A stretch of 64,000 nucleotides of DNA from the NCBI GenBank assembly GCA_002682825.1, contig NOKP01000003.1, positions 3,100,001 through 3,164,000 of the forward strand. Direction: 5' to 3'. This document shows, in pieces, positions 23,835-37,729 of the stretch. Position numbers and translations under genes: made by a program. Within the stretch, counting starts at the first letter, position 1, and each line of letters opens with the position of its first letter. The notes beneath the pieces were generated by a model. That model was not told the origin of the DNA. It saw only the letters and a program-made list of their open reading frames with translations, and ran no database searches. The DNA is from Neonectria sp. B-13. Its lineage: Eukaryota; Ascomycota; Sordariomycetes; Hypocreales; Nectriaceae.

Positions 23835-26800
23835 TCAGGAGTTCGTCACCGGACCACCTAGGAAGAAGTCAAGGTCACTGCCGTGCCCATTCTGAGACCG
23901 TTGCTCGTTCTCCGCCAGCTGCTCAAGAAGCGTCAGAAATGGGTCCTTCTCTTCCCCCTGAGCTGTGCCAATGCTACCGTTGTTGCTTCTGTTGCCAGGG
24001 CTTGGCGCAGCTACCATTGTCGGGGTATGGTTGAGTTTCGCGTGGTGGTGCTGCTGCTCCTCGTTATGCCAAGCTGCAGGGCTGCTGAAGGCATTCGTGG
24101 GGAGTGTTCCAAACATAGCATCATAGCCTCCATTTGCCTCGTTAATCACCGCTGCTCCATTTTGGTTCACACTCGATCCAGACGCATAGCTGTACGGAGG
24201 GCTGAACGGCGCGCCTCCCATGGCAGGCATACCCTGGCCATGTGCGTGATGTGTCGTGGGTGACATATTGAAGCCTGCCGCTGCTGCTGCTGCGACTGCA
24301 GCACTGTTCGCAGAGGTTTCATCGAGATGATCTGTCAAACCGCTGATTTGTGACTCGTTTTCGTGCGTTTCGGCGTGGTGTGGAATCGACGTCGGGGTCG
24401 CGAGGAGTCCAGGAGATGGCTGGGGAACCATGCCTGTGTGGTAGGAAAAGGATCGTCTAGGATGTGCCGGAGTTGGGAGCCCGGTAGCCGAAGAAGAAAG
24501 GCCGGCGATTACCTTGACATCTGGTCGCTTTCGGTTTAGCTGGCCTGTATTCTTGCGCTTGAGATTGGGTCGATCAGACCCGTCGCCACCTCGAGTGTTG
24601 TAAAGCTCGTGGCCCGTGTACGATTCCGTCGTAAAGTCCAGAACCGCATCCGAGAGGATCAGATTCGCAGCATCGAAGCTGAAGGACTGACCACCTGGAC
24701 CGCCGATGTTGGAGTATCGGTCGAAGAAGTCCTCGCTGTGGAAGCCGGGCGTATATCTCATCGAGTTCCGTGCCAAAGTCTTAACCAATTCCCCATGGGC
24801 GTTGTAAATGCCCTGCAATGTCTCCCGCTGGTGTTGAACACAGGCCCAGGCGTAACGAAGTTCGCTCAGCTGTTGCATCTCCCGAGACAAAAAGTCCGCC
24901 GATGAGCTAAAGACATTGACCTCGCCATTGCCGCCTTGCTTGCTGTAGTGTGCGCCGTGGATATGCACCGTCCCCGCCGTGCAGATGCAGTAGCCGACAA
25001 ATGCAGGCCATTCAATGGTACCTGTTTGCTTCCCAAACTCTATCAATTCAGCAATGGCGTTGGCATGGAGAAAGCACATGTTGGTAGCTTCGATCTGCCA
25101 TGATTGATGTTGGCCAATCTCCGCAAGCTCGGCCAGGTCGATCGGTAGAAATGGTCGGTAGATGAGGCAATGGATGAGATGGTAGACGAGCTTGCTGAGA
25201 ACCAAAACAGTCGAGTCTGCCTGACCAAAAAGGGTGTTCAGACTAGAAAAGACATCTTCAGTACCTGAAGCCCAAATATCAAGATCGTGTCGAATCTTGG
25301 ACAGACTGGAAAGGGAGTGCCAAGGGAAATGAGAATCCCCTTTCACGCCACCAGCAGCCAGATATCGATTCGTAATCCCGAGGATTCGTGTGATGTCGAT
25401 GAGCATGCCCGTGCTTCCTTGTGGCTTTTTTCCACTGCCCTGAAAGTACTGGAGATTTGAGCCTGCCTGGAAGAACTCTCCTTCCACTGGCAGTGACGAC
25501 GAGTTCGGTGACCAACATGGAAGACGGAGGAGGATAGAATTGTCGCTAATAAGGCAAGGCCTCTTTGAGCCAGTAGTTTGGAATCGATCGAGCAAGTAGC
25601 AGGTCCAGAAGAGCCGTCTCCGCATCTCTCGCTCAACAGGTGTCATTCGGGCATGCGAATCCATTTCTCGATGGACTTCTAGCGCCATCGCCATGCCGGT
25701 TGCGCTCGCTAAAAGTTGTCAGTAAGGCGAACGAATGTGCTAAAGGGGTGGGAGGCTTTTTTACTCATTAGCATGTATGCCTTCCTTCCTCTCCCAGAAG
25801 CTGTGAAGGCGCTCACGAGGAGCAAGAGAGCCTGGAGGGCATCGATTGACGGATCATCAGTGCTGATTTCCACTCTAGCACGAGTCGCAAAGTCCTCGCT
25901 CAGCTTAATAGCTGCTTGATATCCGCTTGGGTGAGGAGTGTATCTAGATACAAGAGTTAGAGGTGTTTCGAGGGGGTTGAGATGGAACATACCTCGCAGC
26001 AACGGCCGAAATGGCGTAGGAAAGATACTTAGGAAGCTGGTTCAACTGCAACCTTTGCCTGATGGAGGATTCATCAAGGATGTAGTAGGGTTTGCCATGA
26101 AATCGGGTGAAGTAGGTGTCAAGAAGAGCATCTGTCTGTGCAGGATTCGGAGAAAGTTCTCTGTGTAATGGTTAGTGACGAGTTCGAAGAACAAAACGAC
26201 TGCCTGGGTTCGGACCTGTTGATGGGAGTCTGGGGGGAGAGCATTGTCATGTCCGTATCAGAAGGAGACGGCCGCGAGTCAAGGGCGATGCGCTTGGGGG
26301 CCGGCTCTCCACCTTCTCCAGCCTGGGAATCAGATCCAGATACATCTGTCTTTCCAGACACTGGAGCATTTGCAGCCGTTGGCGAAGCGTCGTCGTCGTT
26401 CTTTTCCCGTAGCTTTGCTTCTAGCCCGTCGACCCTTTTGAGAAGCGCCTCTAGCACATCTGTCTTGGGCCCTCGCTTCTTTGGCACAGCGTCTATTCCG
26501 GTGCGAATTTAGTTAGCATGTGGAACAAGGCATCCAAGGTACTCCATCTATCAAGTAGACAAAGACTTACCATATATGCACGGGCACTGGAAAACCTGGC
26601 AAGCTTCGCAAGAGGGTCGGAGTCGGTTACATTTAATCTAGGGACGTCATGTCAGGATGTTTGGAGTCATTGGATGTAGTGAGGTCGCCGCTCACCTTTC
26701 GCTTCCGACACGATTTGCAGTTCATAGACTCCCGAGGTTCGTTGCTCATCCGCCGGGTGGGAAGACGTTCAATTCCAACCTGTGGCCGAGGAATGGCCAC

Positions 26801-26857
26801 AGGATGGACTCCTTGCATGTGAGGGATGTTCATTGGGTCGTAGACAGAAACGGTCAT
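23835..26857 (-). CDS. Zn(II)2Cys6 transcription factor
   Basis: A fungal binuclear zinc-cluster regulator of 908 residues. Exons on the minus strand: 26696-26857, 26571-26637, 26216-26492, 25993-26160, 25765-25943 and 23835-25708. The Cys6 cluster at residues 47-74 (C-x2-C-x6-C-x6-C-x2-C-x4/6-C) is split by intron 1 and is followed by a basic linker, KKRGPK, and a short coiled coil. The middle part matches the fungal-specific transcription-factor region (PF04082 type): [15 protein letters not shown], then [16 protein letters not shown]. The C-terminal third is Ala-, Ser- and His-rich with a final ENEQ...LDFFLGG acidic/hydrophobic end, a possible activation region. The start at 26857 was chosen as the first good ATG near the cluster, but the frame stays open upstream to about 27163. 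The target genes are unknown. Confidence 0.87.
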
Positions 26858-29800
26858 TTCTTGTCCTGGGTGGGCAGAGGGAGTTGGCGACAACGATGGC
26901 GATGACTGCGCATGCAATCTAATGGGTAGAGAGAATAGTACCGGAGGAGATGGTGGCAAGTAGATGTCGACGAAGGCGAAAGAGGACGAGGCAGTGATGT
27001 CCGGGTGAGGATTGTCGTGTTTAAGTGGTCTTGGACATTCCAGATGAAGGTGTGCCGGATGTTTGGTGATGGGCGGTCGCAATGCGAGAGGGGAGAGGCG
27101 AGAGGCGAAAAGCAAAGGTTGGCAGCGTTGAAATGGCAAGTGGTGATGGGCCGTCGTCGACACGGAGGGGAACTAGGTTAATGCAGCAAGCTTGAGGGTT
27201 CAGTCCAGAAGCGGGCAGACGCCTCGGCAGTGGGACTTGAAGAGGAGCAGACACGCGGGAGGCGGGAGACGGGAAGCGGGAGATGGGAGACAGAAGATGG
27301 GACGGGCAAGATGGGGTTGATGATCAAAAGTAAGTCCAAGACTCCGGGTCTGATGCAGTAGACTAAAAGAGCCTGAGAGGAGTCGTGCTCAGTAGTCAGT
27401 GCTCACAGGGTGAGGGTGAGGGTCGATGGTAAAACAGGGTCGACCGGTTGACCAGCCCCGGAGGCCAAAATTGTACGACTGACCCGAACCCCAGTTACCC
27501 AGACGGTCTCATTTTCGAGGTTGCTGGTGTGGAGGTGGCTAGTGACAGCGACAGGGGGTGACGATGATGGTGGTGTCGATGGATAGTGGGGACGCCGAGT
27601 TCCTTTCGAATTCGGCCTGGCCCAGGATGGATGGGTCCCCGGCGCTGGTGGCTCTCAGGGCTCTCTGGGGCTGGCCGACAGGCCCTCGGTTTCGCTCTGG
27701 AGGCGGCCTGGGAGCGTCCAGCACACCCAGTTGGCGCCTCGGGCTGCCAGGCGATTGGAGCGCTCCCCAGGTCTCCAGGACAGGACAAACTTGTGAAGGG
27801 AAGAGGAGAAAGCCCCGGAGCTAGGTTGCCCCCAAACCAGAACGTCCACCCCCAACGCCAACGAACGCCCCCAAAGCACCAACTCGGGGAACGGGAGCCC
27901 TGGCGCCGCGCACATCACCCGCTGACCGCACCGATTGACGGGTGCTGCTGGGCTGGAGTTTCGAAGGTTCGACATGGGCATTTAGTTTCCATGCTGCGGC
28001 GTTGCGCTCGCCTTCGGTTGAGCGATGAGCGAGAAGGAGGGACGGACGGAGGGGACCATGAGCAAGGCTCCGTGGCCAACGGGTTGGGTTCCCTGTCCCG
28101 AACTGGGCCATGCTCCTAGGCTGTGGTCCGTGGTCTGTACGGGACTCTCAGAGTCCGTGGTCCATACGAGTACTCCTAGTTGGTGCTCCTAGTCAGAACT
28201 CCGTAGTCCGCACGTCGCCCCAGATACAAAGCAAGCTAGGGAATAGGGACCATGGAAGGTAGCAGGTAGGGCGGTGCCAGGCCAGGTACTTGGGTGTGTA
28301 GCATGCCGAAGGCTCACACCTGGAACAAGGGCCCGCCCGCACGGGCTGAGAAGGCCATGGAGATGGAGATGGGAGATGGAGACTGATGACAACTGAGACT
28401 GGGCAGTCTAGGTTTCCCGAACTCCATACAAAGTCGGTACTAGGAGTGGCGTAGCGGCGTAGATGATGGTAAGGGACGACGCCAGGCCACGCGAGACCCA
28501 AGCGCCAAGACCAGGAAGCCGGGCTCTAGCAGGGGCAAGGTCAGTCGGCATCGGTGGAGAGTCCCGGCGATTTCTCAGTGCTCTGCAGCGCTCAGCGCTC
28601 TCGTTGGTTATGTCGCGGCTGCAAGGGCACGACAGTCTCCGTCGTCCTGATACGTGCGTCCCCATCCCCTTACTTTGCGCGCGAGGTACGGCCGGTTGAG
28701 AGGTAGGCGAACTGGATCTACTAGTATTGAGAAATAGGGCCAAGCCTGGAAGCGCTGACATGGGAAGCTGTGGCAAGGTCAAGCGCCCACGTCCTGGTCA
28801 CTGCCGGGCCCAGGGCGGCGGATGCGTAGGCAAGTGCACTTTCCAGTTCCTCAGAGCTTGGGTTCTAGTCTACTCGTCTAGGGACTAGGCCTGATGTTAG
28901 TAAGTAGGGTGCCTTGCCGTGGCTGGCTGTTCGTAGGACGTCGTCAGTGCGTCACATGAAAAGAGCCTGACTCTCTCAATACGTGGTTATGACAGCAGCT
29001 GCTAAGGTAGCGAGCAAGCGGGAGGCGGTCTTGATATCGGTACCTCACCTTACCTTATTACTTGCGAGGTGGAGGAAGGAGCAAAAGGCTCATCCATGCC
29101 TTCTCTTACATTACATTACATTGGACTGACTGCACACCTTATCTCGCCTTAGTCCTGCTTAAAGCACATAAACTACGAGTACTAAAGTCATCCTTAGAAT
29201 ACCTTCCTTTAGTGGAAGCCATGCACTCAAAAGCTATGGTACCTGCCTGCCTTCAAAACCTTACCTCAGGTTACCAAGATGCTCCTCGTTGGCTGCAGGG
29301 CAGATGCATCTAGCGCAGGCGCGTCAATGTAGTGCAGCCTCCTTCCCGTGCTTGCCCACATACCCGCTTGCACTTGCTCTTGCACTTGTACTTGCACTTG
29401 CACTTGCCCACCAACCCACTTCACCGGCTGCCGTGAAGCCTGTCAGGCGTGCGGGGGCCTGTGGCCCTGTGGCACCTCGCTTAAGGGAAGGCAGGGCCCA
29501 GCGTTGTTTTGGGCCAGTGACAGCCAACCTGATAGGCTGTTGGCAGCCTTCCGACGGCCTGAAACTCGGTGGGCACGGCCCAGAAAAGACATCGTCCCAA
29601 AACACACCTTGACACTTCACCATCCCGCTTGTTAGACTACGATTCACGGAGCAGTAGCCTCTGGGTAGTCTGGACGGAAACAACCCAACAGCCTCAGCAG
29701 AGATGCCCTCACCAAACGTCGAATCACGCCAACTCAGCGCGTCACGCCTTGAGACCCATCCCGGCACTCGCCCACGCTTGTCTGTAATTACATGCCATCC

Positions 29801-32800
29801 CGTCCCGTCTGGAGCTTGAGCTGGAGCCTCGAGCCTCAAACCTCGAGTCTAGTTAGTGTCAACTTCTTTAGCCCCTGGCCCACGACCTGGCGTCCACTTT
29901 AGAGACTACTCTATCTACCCAACCCTTGGTCTGCGACATTCCAGACTCTTTCTATCGGCTCGCCGCCACAGGTGACGGGGCTCGAGCCTCGATTACACCA
30001 GGTCCAGGTTAATCTTGTCGTCCTGCGTTCATCCCAGCTCCCGCAGATGGGGATGAGATCTCTCCCCCCCTTCCCAACCCAGCATGTGGACGGTTGACAG
30101 GGCCAGGGGGACTCTCTAAAATGCCTCTTGTCTCCTCCGTCTACTCCCCTGTTCTCTCGACCTCGTGTCTCGGGGTTTGCCACGGACTATGGAGCCACTG
30201 GTCTGGTCGTCTTGATTCGGTGTGAGAGGGTCCAACGCCGAGTTCGATCAACAACCGGCCGAGTGAACCAGCTCATCGGTCACCGACTTCTACCATTGAG
30301 CGCCTATTCTGCGCTCGGCCTGGCCTCGTTGAATCCGCATGGGGGCGTCAACGGCTGGCAGGCTGCATTAGCTGGCCCTGCATGAGGCTGTCTCACATTA
30401 TGATCACGTCCAGAAATCGGCCCCCATCTTTCTACTTGTCATCACCCCTTCCAGGCGTCTCCAGCCGGGGATCAAGATGAAGGGTGATGTGACAACATCC
30501 ACGTATATCAATCCCACCCCAGGAGGGAGCACTCTCAGACGAGGATTGAGGGGTTCACCCTTCATCACCTCTCAACAAAATCAATCATGATGCTTTTCCA
30601 GTCAGTGAACCCCTTTCTAGCACTGCTTGCTTCTATCTAACTGACGAGGGTAGCCCTTGCACCGTTGTTGCGTCAGCATGCAAAACGTCCGTGGTCCAGT
30701 CGAGATGAACAGGCCGTTAGGACCTGCATACTTAGCATGTATCCGGCCATCCGGCCACCGATTGCCTCGTAGGGCTTGCATTGGGAGGAACTGGCAATGA
30801 GGGGCAATCGTTGCATGGCGTCGTCGTCACCATGGCACCCCTGATATCCATGATTTGCATCCATTTGACTCCCCGACCAAAGAATTATCCGGGTCCTCTA
30901 CCGTGTTAGCTTTACTCTTGTTCCGCTCCGCCAGTTGCCAAAAGGGCCTGGTGAGTTGAAGCTAGCGTCGCCCGCTGGCGTGTGCTCATCTGCCTTCTCG
31001 TGGTCGGGCATCCTCCCCCGATTTGGACTTGGGTCCGGCCGGGACCCTCTCGAGTTATCCACTCGCTGCCGAGTATCCCTGTCTGTGCTACCGCCTTGGA
31101 CTCTTGACGCCCGCCTCAGAGTTCTGGAGGGAGGTTTTGCAATGATTCTTTTACTCAACTGGCAATGAATGGTCAGTGCAGCAATGAGATTTTTCTTTGC
31201 ATGACGACCAATATCGTTGCTGGTACACAGGAACTCGCTGGCAATGCCAGATTTGGGCAAAGCATTATTCAAGCTTGGATTAACCTAGAGTCGATGTGTT
31301 CATCTTCATCGGCGCAAAGCCGACGGCCAATCCACCCAGAGGCCTGTTGCGGTGTATCAAACACGGCCCTTCTGGAAGCAGATCATTGTATGCCCTGCAA
31401 TACCGGCCTCCCTGCCCTTTTGGACTTTCACTCCAGTAGGCACACCATACGCCGCCCTCCGCCTTACCCCAGAGGCCCAATCCGTGCCCATCTCGGATAG
31501 GCTTAGACGCTTAGCCTGTCGAACCATTGTCACGCCGTCCCTGAAGCATCCAGGGCCTTTCTTTGCTGAGCCGCTACTCGTCAGCCTCTTGCCTAAAACT
31601 GAAACCCGCCGCGTCAATGGATTTAACTCGATTGAAGAAACCTCTCGACATGCCGAACCTGCCCAGGTGCTGACCAGCAGCTTTCTCTACACAATGGCTC
31701 TCAAGTAAGGCATGCATGGGCCCCCCTTGAGCCGCGTGATTGCCTACAATGGCAGCCAGAAATGCCTGCGCCCTCAAGTCTGAGCTGTCGGGCCCATGGA
31801 ACAGCTTCGTCATCACCATTCACGTTTTGAAGGGCCCCTTATTAGAAGCACTGGGCAAATTCATGGTGTTGTGGATTCTCGCAGCATCTGCTTTTTCCGT
31901 CCTAGTCTAGAGAAGAGCAAAAAAAACGTGCACTTCTCTAACGTGGGGGACTGGCCATTCATGACCCTCACGGACGGATCCTTTGAACATCGGGAAAGTC
32001 TAAATGGCCTAACCCAGACTCGTGTTAATCGCTTTTTGAACTCAGCCCTCATGCAATCAGTCGAGTCTGAGAGTTGACTCGAATTGTCAGATCTCCTATT
32101 TTCATTTGAACGAAACCTGCAGTAGTTTCGTTTGGAACATCGGTCTCAGCTGTAGTATTCAGCACTGTCACACCGATTTTCTGACATATCAGAGCGTCCT
32201 GAATGGGGAATTACCGCTGTTCGCATTTCACCATTCTCCATTCTCCAGTCTCCGTCTCATCTCCTACTTCAGCTTCAGCCCTTTCCATATTGTCTCTGTG
32301 ACGTCCTAGGTAACTAGGTTCGATCCCTAAACGCCCCGAGAGTTTTGTCCTCGTCGGCAACAATCCACTTCAGCTTCTTCGAGAAACGACACCAGCCGAG
32401 TTGTTTGTCAAGTCGCACCATGCTCGGTAGTCCCGGGCTCCACAGCTTTGGTGGAGAGATATTCTTAACCTTCGTCCTTCTCCCGGGCCTCCATTCAGCT
32501 TGCCGTTGGCATATTGATCCACGTGCCCAGCTGGCTGCAATTGAGGCTCAGCACGCCTTCTCACAGAAAGGCCTTTACGGGCCTAAGAAAGGCAAAGTCC
32601 CCTCTCCAAGGGGTTGCCCCATCTTCATCGTATCAAGAATATTAGCTTGTTCTTGCCGGCCGGGGCGTGGTCGATGCTGTCGGGTTGTCTAAGCATACAC
32701 CCCAGTCGCCACCATTCATGCCGATTCTGTTCGTTCCTTGGGTGCGAACACGGGCTAGCAGCCGTCGCATATTCGGATCTGAGGCCAGAGCCAACATGCC

Positions 32801-35452
32801 CATCAGCATGGCTCCCCTGGTTGCAAAGCATCGGTCAAATCTGCAGGCTAGATCCATAAAAACCGTCTTCTCTGTAATGCACAAAGGCAAAGATGGAGGA
32901 GCCAGTTCGATGGAGGCTCCCACGTACCCCTAGCAGTGCCTTTCTCTAAACCGGAGCTTCTATCTCAACTCCCAAGTTACAATGGGGGATGTAACGTGGA
33001 GGAACTCGACGCGGGTTCCACACATCTAGAATCGCCATCCCTCGGCCTTCACGGTACTTGGCAGCTCTCGGACAAGGCTTCCTCGAGCGACTGACAAGAC
33101 GGTCAAGGTCCTCTAGGCCCCGGATAACCCTCCCCTGTCCCGGATTCTGGTCGTACCGGCGGCTAGGTACCTATGTTGTCTTGTCACTTCACTTTCCTTT
33201 TCTTGTTCTCCATCCCCTTGAACAGCATTTGCTATCACATCCCCACAGGCCCCCTAGCACATTCCGCATTCGACCTGCGGGTGAGCTGTAGCCACTATGC
33301 AGCCACCCATTTTCTCCCAGTGAAAATTGATCCCTGGAGACCTAACCGACGCAGTGCTCCCTGGGCACTTGGAATCTGATACGTCCTGAGTCTCGACTCC
33401 TCGAAGTAAGGCCTATTCTTCATCTCCGGTTCCGTTTAACACGTCACTGCAAAGTGTTGAGGCCGTCATGTTTCTTCTTCCGCGTTTCGCCCAGTCTCAC
33501 GGTGGATGCCCTCCGTCCCCTTCGTTATTTACCTCGTGTGTGGGTTGGCTGTGGGTCGAGATGTGAGATGGAAACTGTTTTAACGCCTTGCCCAGGCACT
33601 GCATGTGCATGTCCCGCATCACGGCATGAGCATAACTTGGCAAGGCAGGCCTCACGGAGTCGACAACTCATCTCCCCCCCATTTTGAAGGCGGAAGTTCG
33701 ATCACAGCTCCAGTCTTGACAACGTTATCCTTCCCGTCGAGAGAGGACGGCATGGCCGGAGCCCCTGCCCTGGCGATCGAGTAGCATCATTTTCGTCCGA
33801 ACTCTTTTGCTAGCTCCGAGAGCAGCATGGCCTTGTTTGCGGTATCTGCCCTTCTCATCTCCTCCGCATACCGCCACCCTCGACATCACTCGGCTACCGC
33901 CACACATCATCCCCTTCCATATCTTCACGCCCTCGGGCCGCATCGTACCAGTCGATCCAGATGTGGCGAGAGGCAGATCAAGCTCTCCGGCGATCCCATC
34001 ACCAGGTCTGTTGATACACGCTTTCAGACCTTCCCCATTCGCCTTCGGTACTCACTCGGCCGATGTCTGGGCTTTTCCGTCTGGACTTTTCCGACCTGGC
34101 CTTGAGGCAACATCCTGTGCGAATACCCTGGTGCCGGTTCGTCGTTCTGCTCTGCCGGCACCAGGCTTTTCATCCGGACCAGGTTCTACTTCCCTCTTCT
34201 GGGGAATTCCCTCCAAAACCTGTAGACCCGCTCATCCACATGCCCATGCCGCCCTTGACGGCGTGGCGGCGTGGCGGCGCACTTGTTCACTCGACCCGCT
34301 TAGACTTGCATTAAACGTGCCCGTTGGCTTTGGTTATTATCTCACTATGGTTTGTCTCCTTTCGACATCAGGCGAGGTGTAATGTCCTTCCTGAGACGAC
34401 CCTCTGCAACTCCTCTCTCTGCGGTTTCGCGGTACATGTGTGAAAGGTGGGTTGCCAACACGCACTCCCGGGGGGGAGGGGTGGGCTCCCAACAAGCGCC
34501 CTGAATCTCACACAGGGCCATTAACCCCTCTTCATCATGGTGGTGTAGTCGAGTGACTTGGAATTAGCAAGGGTCAGTCATGACGTGGAGCATGTCGAGC
34601 CCTGGCCTGCTTAGCCGATCCGCCCACGCCCATTGTGCCTACTGTCCTGTAGACGATATCTGACAGGTGATTTGGTCAGGGTTTGACATCTCAAGTGCCG
34701 TGGTTGAGGAGAAATAGAGTACGTGGTACTGTTCCGTATATCTGTATTTTGCGAGTTCTCCTTATGGTATCGACTATCTCATGTGCAGGTTTCTAGTTCA
34801 TCGCGTCCATCAAAATCACATGCCAGTGTGCTCATTATACCAAGTACGTGTATATGCGTAATACAGTTTATGGAAGATACACCATGTTCTCTACACGACC
34901 ACTTGCCATCTTGGGGGGTCGCCATCCGAACGCCGCCACACATGGCAAGGTTGCAACCACCCCCTCCCTCCTTGAGCCCCAACACCATGGGTCCAAGAGT
35001 CCGGGTTCCTTGAGCGGGAGCCATTCACTTCCGGGCTTCGTTTACGACTTCGTCGGCTTCTCTATACTAGACCGGGGGAAAGCCCCGCCACGGGCCTGAA
35101 ATATCGGGAGGCTTGGATTTTGACGTCCAGGGGCGACCTTGATCTCGAGACCGGCCGCTGACGGTGAGAGACGGCGCTTGGCATGGGGCTACCGTTGGTG
35201 CGCTTGGGAAAGCAAGCATGGTTCCTTGCCCCCATCCATCGCTTCGGCGCCTCGTCTTTGGATCTATGGCAGTTGCCCCTTTGACCCTTCGGACTGGGGC
35301 AGTTACTCGGATCTCCGTCCAGATCAGTCCTCGGTCCTTTTGATCGGGGCACGCCGACGTCAATCTCGGTTCTCGGAGAGTCTTATCCTGAGCATTGAAC
35401 GCTCTGCCCATTCCATAGAATAGGTGAGTGTTGGGTATTCTTGACTGACTTC
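26858..35452. other. 8.6-kb gene-poor region
   Basis: I find no frame with a recognisable domain here, on either strand. A TTGCAC-type hexamer repeat lies at about 29366-29408. The first 300 bases belong to the transcription-factor leader. The base composition is not strikingly A+T-rich, so it does not look like a heavily mutated transposon graveyard. Long non-coding RNA genes or lineage-specific small genes cannot be excluded. Confidence 0.4.
29366..29408. repeat. TTGCAC hexamer microsatellite
   Basis: About six imperfect copies of a TTGCAC/TTGCTC hexamer in tandem. No associated gene. Confidence 0.7.
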
Positions 35453-37729
35453 TCAGTAAAGGTTGCTGCCACTTGCTAGTCGGACGAAGCTGTACGGCAC
35501 ATTTTGACCGACGAGCAGCCGCAAACTCTCCACCGTGGTGAAGGCCGCCACATCAACCGCTCCGTAAGCGGCAAAGCCACTCTTTTCTGCGATCAGGCTT
35601 GGGTCGGAACTCCTGCGGGAGGCACCATCCGCCAGGTCAAGGAAGACCTTCTTCGAAGTCGTCGAGCCTCGCGAACCAGCCGCCCCAAACGCCCGAAGCA
35701 ACATTCCAACAAGATTACTCTTCTCCGGGCGGAGTGCGGAGATTATGACGAACGGAGCGCTGTCGTCATCCACGGATCGGGCGCGTTGCAGGCTCTCGAG
35801 GCTAATAAACGGTTCGATCGGAGGTGCGTTTCGGGCGAGGGCAGTCGGCGTTCGGAATCCGACGGTATAAATCTTAGCAATCTTCAGGGCTCTCATGGCA
35901 AATATCACGGGCGCAGCATCATCGGAAGAAGATGCCATCACCACGGCCGAGCGTCCAAAGTAAGCTGACGGGGCCAGGTCGCGGGTGAGCGTGCTTAGAA
36001 TGCCTTTCCAACCCGCATTGTCGAGAACGAGAGTGGAGTTTAATGGTAAACCCGACTGGATAACAGGTTCGAGAGAGTCGCTCTGACGATGGCGAGGACT
36101 TGACGGGATCGAATGAGGCGATGACGATGTTGATGAAGACCCAGACCGGACAACGATTGTGTCCACTATTCCGATGACGCGAGCGGCTTCTGTCAATATG
36201 GGCCCGTTGCCTGCATTGAGACCTGAGAAGAACGAGCTGTTCTTGGTTAGGGTTTGGTGCGGTAGTCCTGGGTTGAGATAGGCGCCTCCAAAGTGTTTTT
36301 GGTTGCACCATGCCTCCATACTTCCAGGGTTATTCGGGTGCCGGTCAACAACTGCGAAGTGGTGAGGCAGTCCAAGTTCATTGAAACACTTCTCGTAGAA
36401 GGGAGCTTGTGGTGTGGCACTCCGGGACGCCGTGCTGCTGATGCCATATATGGATTTCCTAGGAAGCTGGCCTAACAGAGACAAGGCAGCGTTGATTTCC
36501 GCCGCACTCATCTGGCCGGGAGCTGCGATTATGGGGAGAAGAGGATGAGTGATGGGAGTAAATACGGGGTTCAATGTCCTCGAGAATTGGCCGGTTTCGC
36601 CCATGTTAACAGCAGAGAATGGCGGGGCATCGGGATATTCAGATCGCATCTTGGAGCGGAAGTATTCCAGCTCAAAGTTCTCGTTGTGCTCGTTGATAAT
36701 GGCAATCATCTTTATAATGTCGGCATACCGTCTCGATTGTTGGAATACCTCCTGTGCATACTTGGACGGCCACCGAAATGTGCCAGAGAAGTCATGGAAG
36801 GCCGACATGATACGAGAGTTGCCTCGATTCTCATACAGTTTCCGCCTAATAGCCTCGGGGAGCCAAAGCTCCACGTCGATATACTCCACTCCCCATTGAA
36901 TCGCACGGTACAGGTAGTCATAGTATATCTCCGGGTCGTCCATGGGGAATCGTCCATTCTCGCGGGTACATCGGGTGGTAAAAATGATGGGAAGTTCTGT
37001 GCGCTGGCGGAGAAGCATAACCTGTTCGCCCACATAACTTAAGCTGGGGATTTCTGAGAAGGATCCGTCTCCAAGCGGCTCCTGCAACAAATCGACTCGG
37101 AGTTCGACGGCATCGGCGCCCACAGTCAGGATATCAATGTTCGGCAAGGCGGCGTGAACATCAGGAAAGGTGGTAGAGATGAAGTAAGTTCTTGGCTTTG
37201 CCATGAGGGCTGCATGGTGGTTGATCTGGCCTAGGGTGAAAGAGGTGAACCTCGCTAGATCGCGGCGGAAGAATTGGGATGCGGTGTAAAGAAACTCGTA
37301 ATCGCAGTGGGCTGACAGATGGAGGTTTGGAGGCATCCCTAGATTGACACAGTGAGCATTGATGGCAACAACCAGTTCCTGGTTGCGGGTATCAATATCA
37401 TCCTTTGCTTGGGCAGCAGCAATGCCGACGACGAAGCCACGGTCTTCAGCTGTTACTTGGCTGAATCCATCTTTCATCCTGAACGGAATACCCAGGACCT
37501 CAGCGAACACAGACACGATCCGATCCTGTGCCTGCCCAAAGACAATGACAACAATCCTGGTATCCCCTTGCGCCGGTGTACCACCAAACGAGCTCTCATC
37601 GATCATCATGGGGCTTTGGCTATGGCGGTTGGCGTCCACGCTGACGGGACTAGACAAAGAGCCGTTCATGACGGTATCCGGGGCCGGTCCGGGAGGTAGT
37701 TCGGCCATCATTTGCTGAACCGCAGCCAT
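35453..37729 (-). CDS. QutR/qa-1S-like regulator derived from AROM domains
   Basis: A single-exon 758-residue protein that resembles the C-terminal three domains of the pentafunctional AROM enzyme, as does the quinate repressor QutR / qa-1S. Residues 58-90 align with the start of a shikimate-kinase domain, but the P-loop glycines and lysine are missing (FGQAQDR). Residues 190-425 are a type I 3-dehydroquinase-like domain that keeps the expected catalytic or binding residues: His312, Lys340, Arg384 and Gln406 in APGQ. Residues 428-750 resemble shikimate dehydrogenase, but the lysine of the V-T-x-P-H-K motif is Gln492 (GLPHQ), so that domain is probably inactive. Known family role: binding a pathway compound and repressing the quinate-use activator. 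Whether this protein is QutR itself or a diverged relative is open. No quinate-catabolic gene is visible nearby. Confidence 0.78.
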   Translation of the reverse strand: MAAVQQMMAELPPGPAPDTVMNGSLSSPVSVDANRHSQSPMMIDESSFGGTPAQGDTRIVVIVFGQAQDRIVSVFAEVLGIPFRMKDGFSQVTAEDRGFVVGIAAAQAKDDIDTRNQELVVAINAHCVNLGMPPNLHLSAHCDYEFLYTASQFFRRDLARFTSFTLGQINHHAALMAKPRTYFISTTFPDVHAALPNIDILTVGADAVELRVDLLQEPLGDGSFSEIPSLSYVGEQVMLLRQRTELPIIFTTRCTRENGRFPMDDPEIYYDYLYRAIQWGVEYIDVELWLPEAIRRKLYENRGNSRIMSAFHDFSGTFRWPSKYAQEVFQQSRRYADIIKMIAIINEHNENFELEYFRSKMRSEYPDAPPFSAVNMGETGQFSRTLNPVFTPITHPLLPIIAAPGQMSAAEINAALSLLGQLPRKSIYGISSTASRSATPQAPFYEKCFNELGLPHHFAVVDRHPNNPGSMEAWCNQKHFGGAYLNPGLPHQTLTKNSSFFSGLNAGNGPILTEAARVIGIVDTIVVRSGSSSTSSSPHSIPSSPRHRQSDSLEPVIQSGLPLNSTLVLDNAGWKGILSTLTRDLAPSAYFGRSAVVMASSSDDAAPVIFAMRALKIAKIYTVGFRTPTALARNAPPIEPFISLESLQRARSVDDDSAPFVIISALRPEKSNLVGMLLRAFGAAGSRGSTTSKKVFLDLADGASRRSSDPSLIAEKSGFAAYGAVDVAAFTTVESLRLLVGQNVPYSFVRLASGSNLY

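Noticed and set aside
32300..32340. tRNA-like TTCGATC loop motif
   Set aside because: The flanking T-stem is only partial, and no A-box, anticodon stem or acceptor stem is found upstream.
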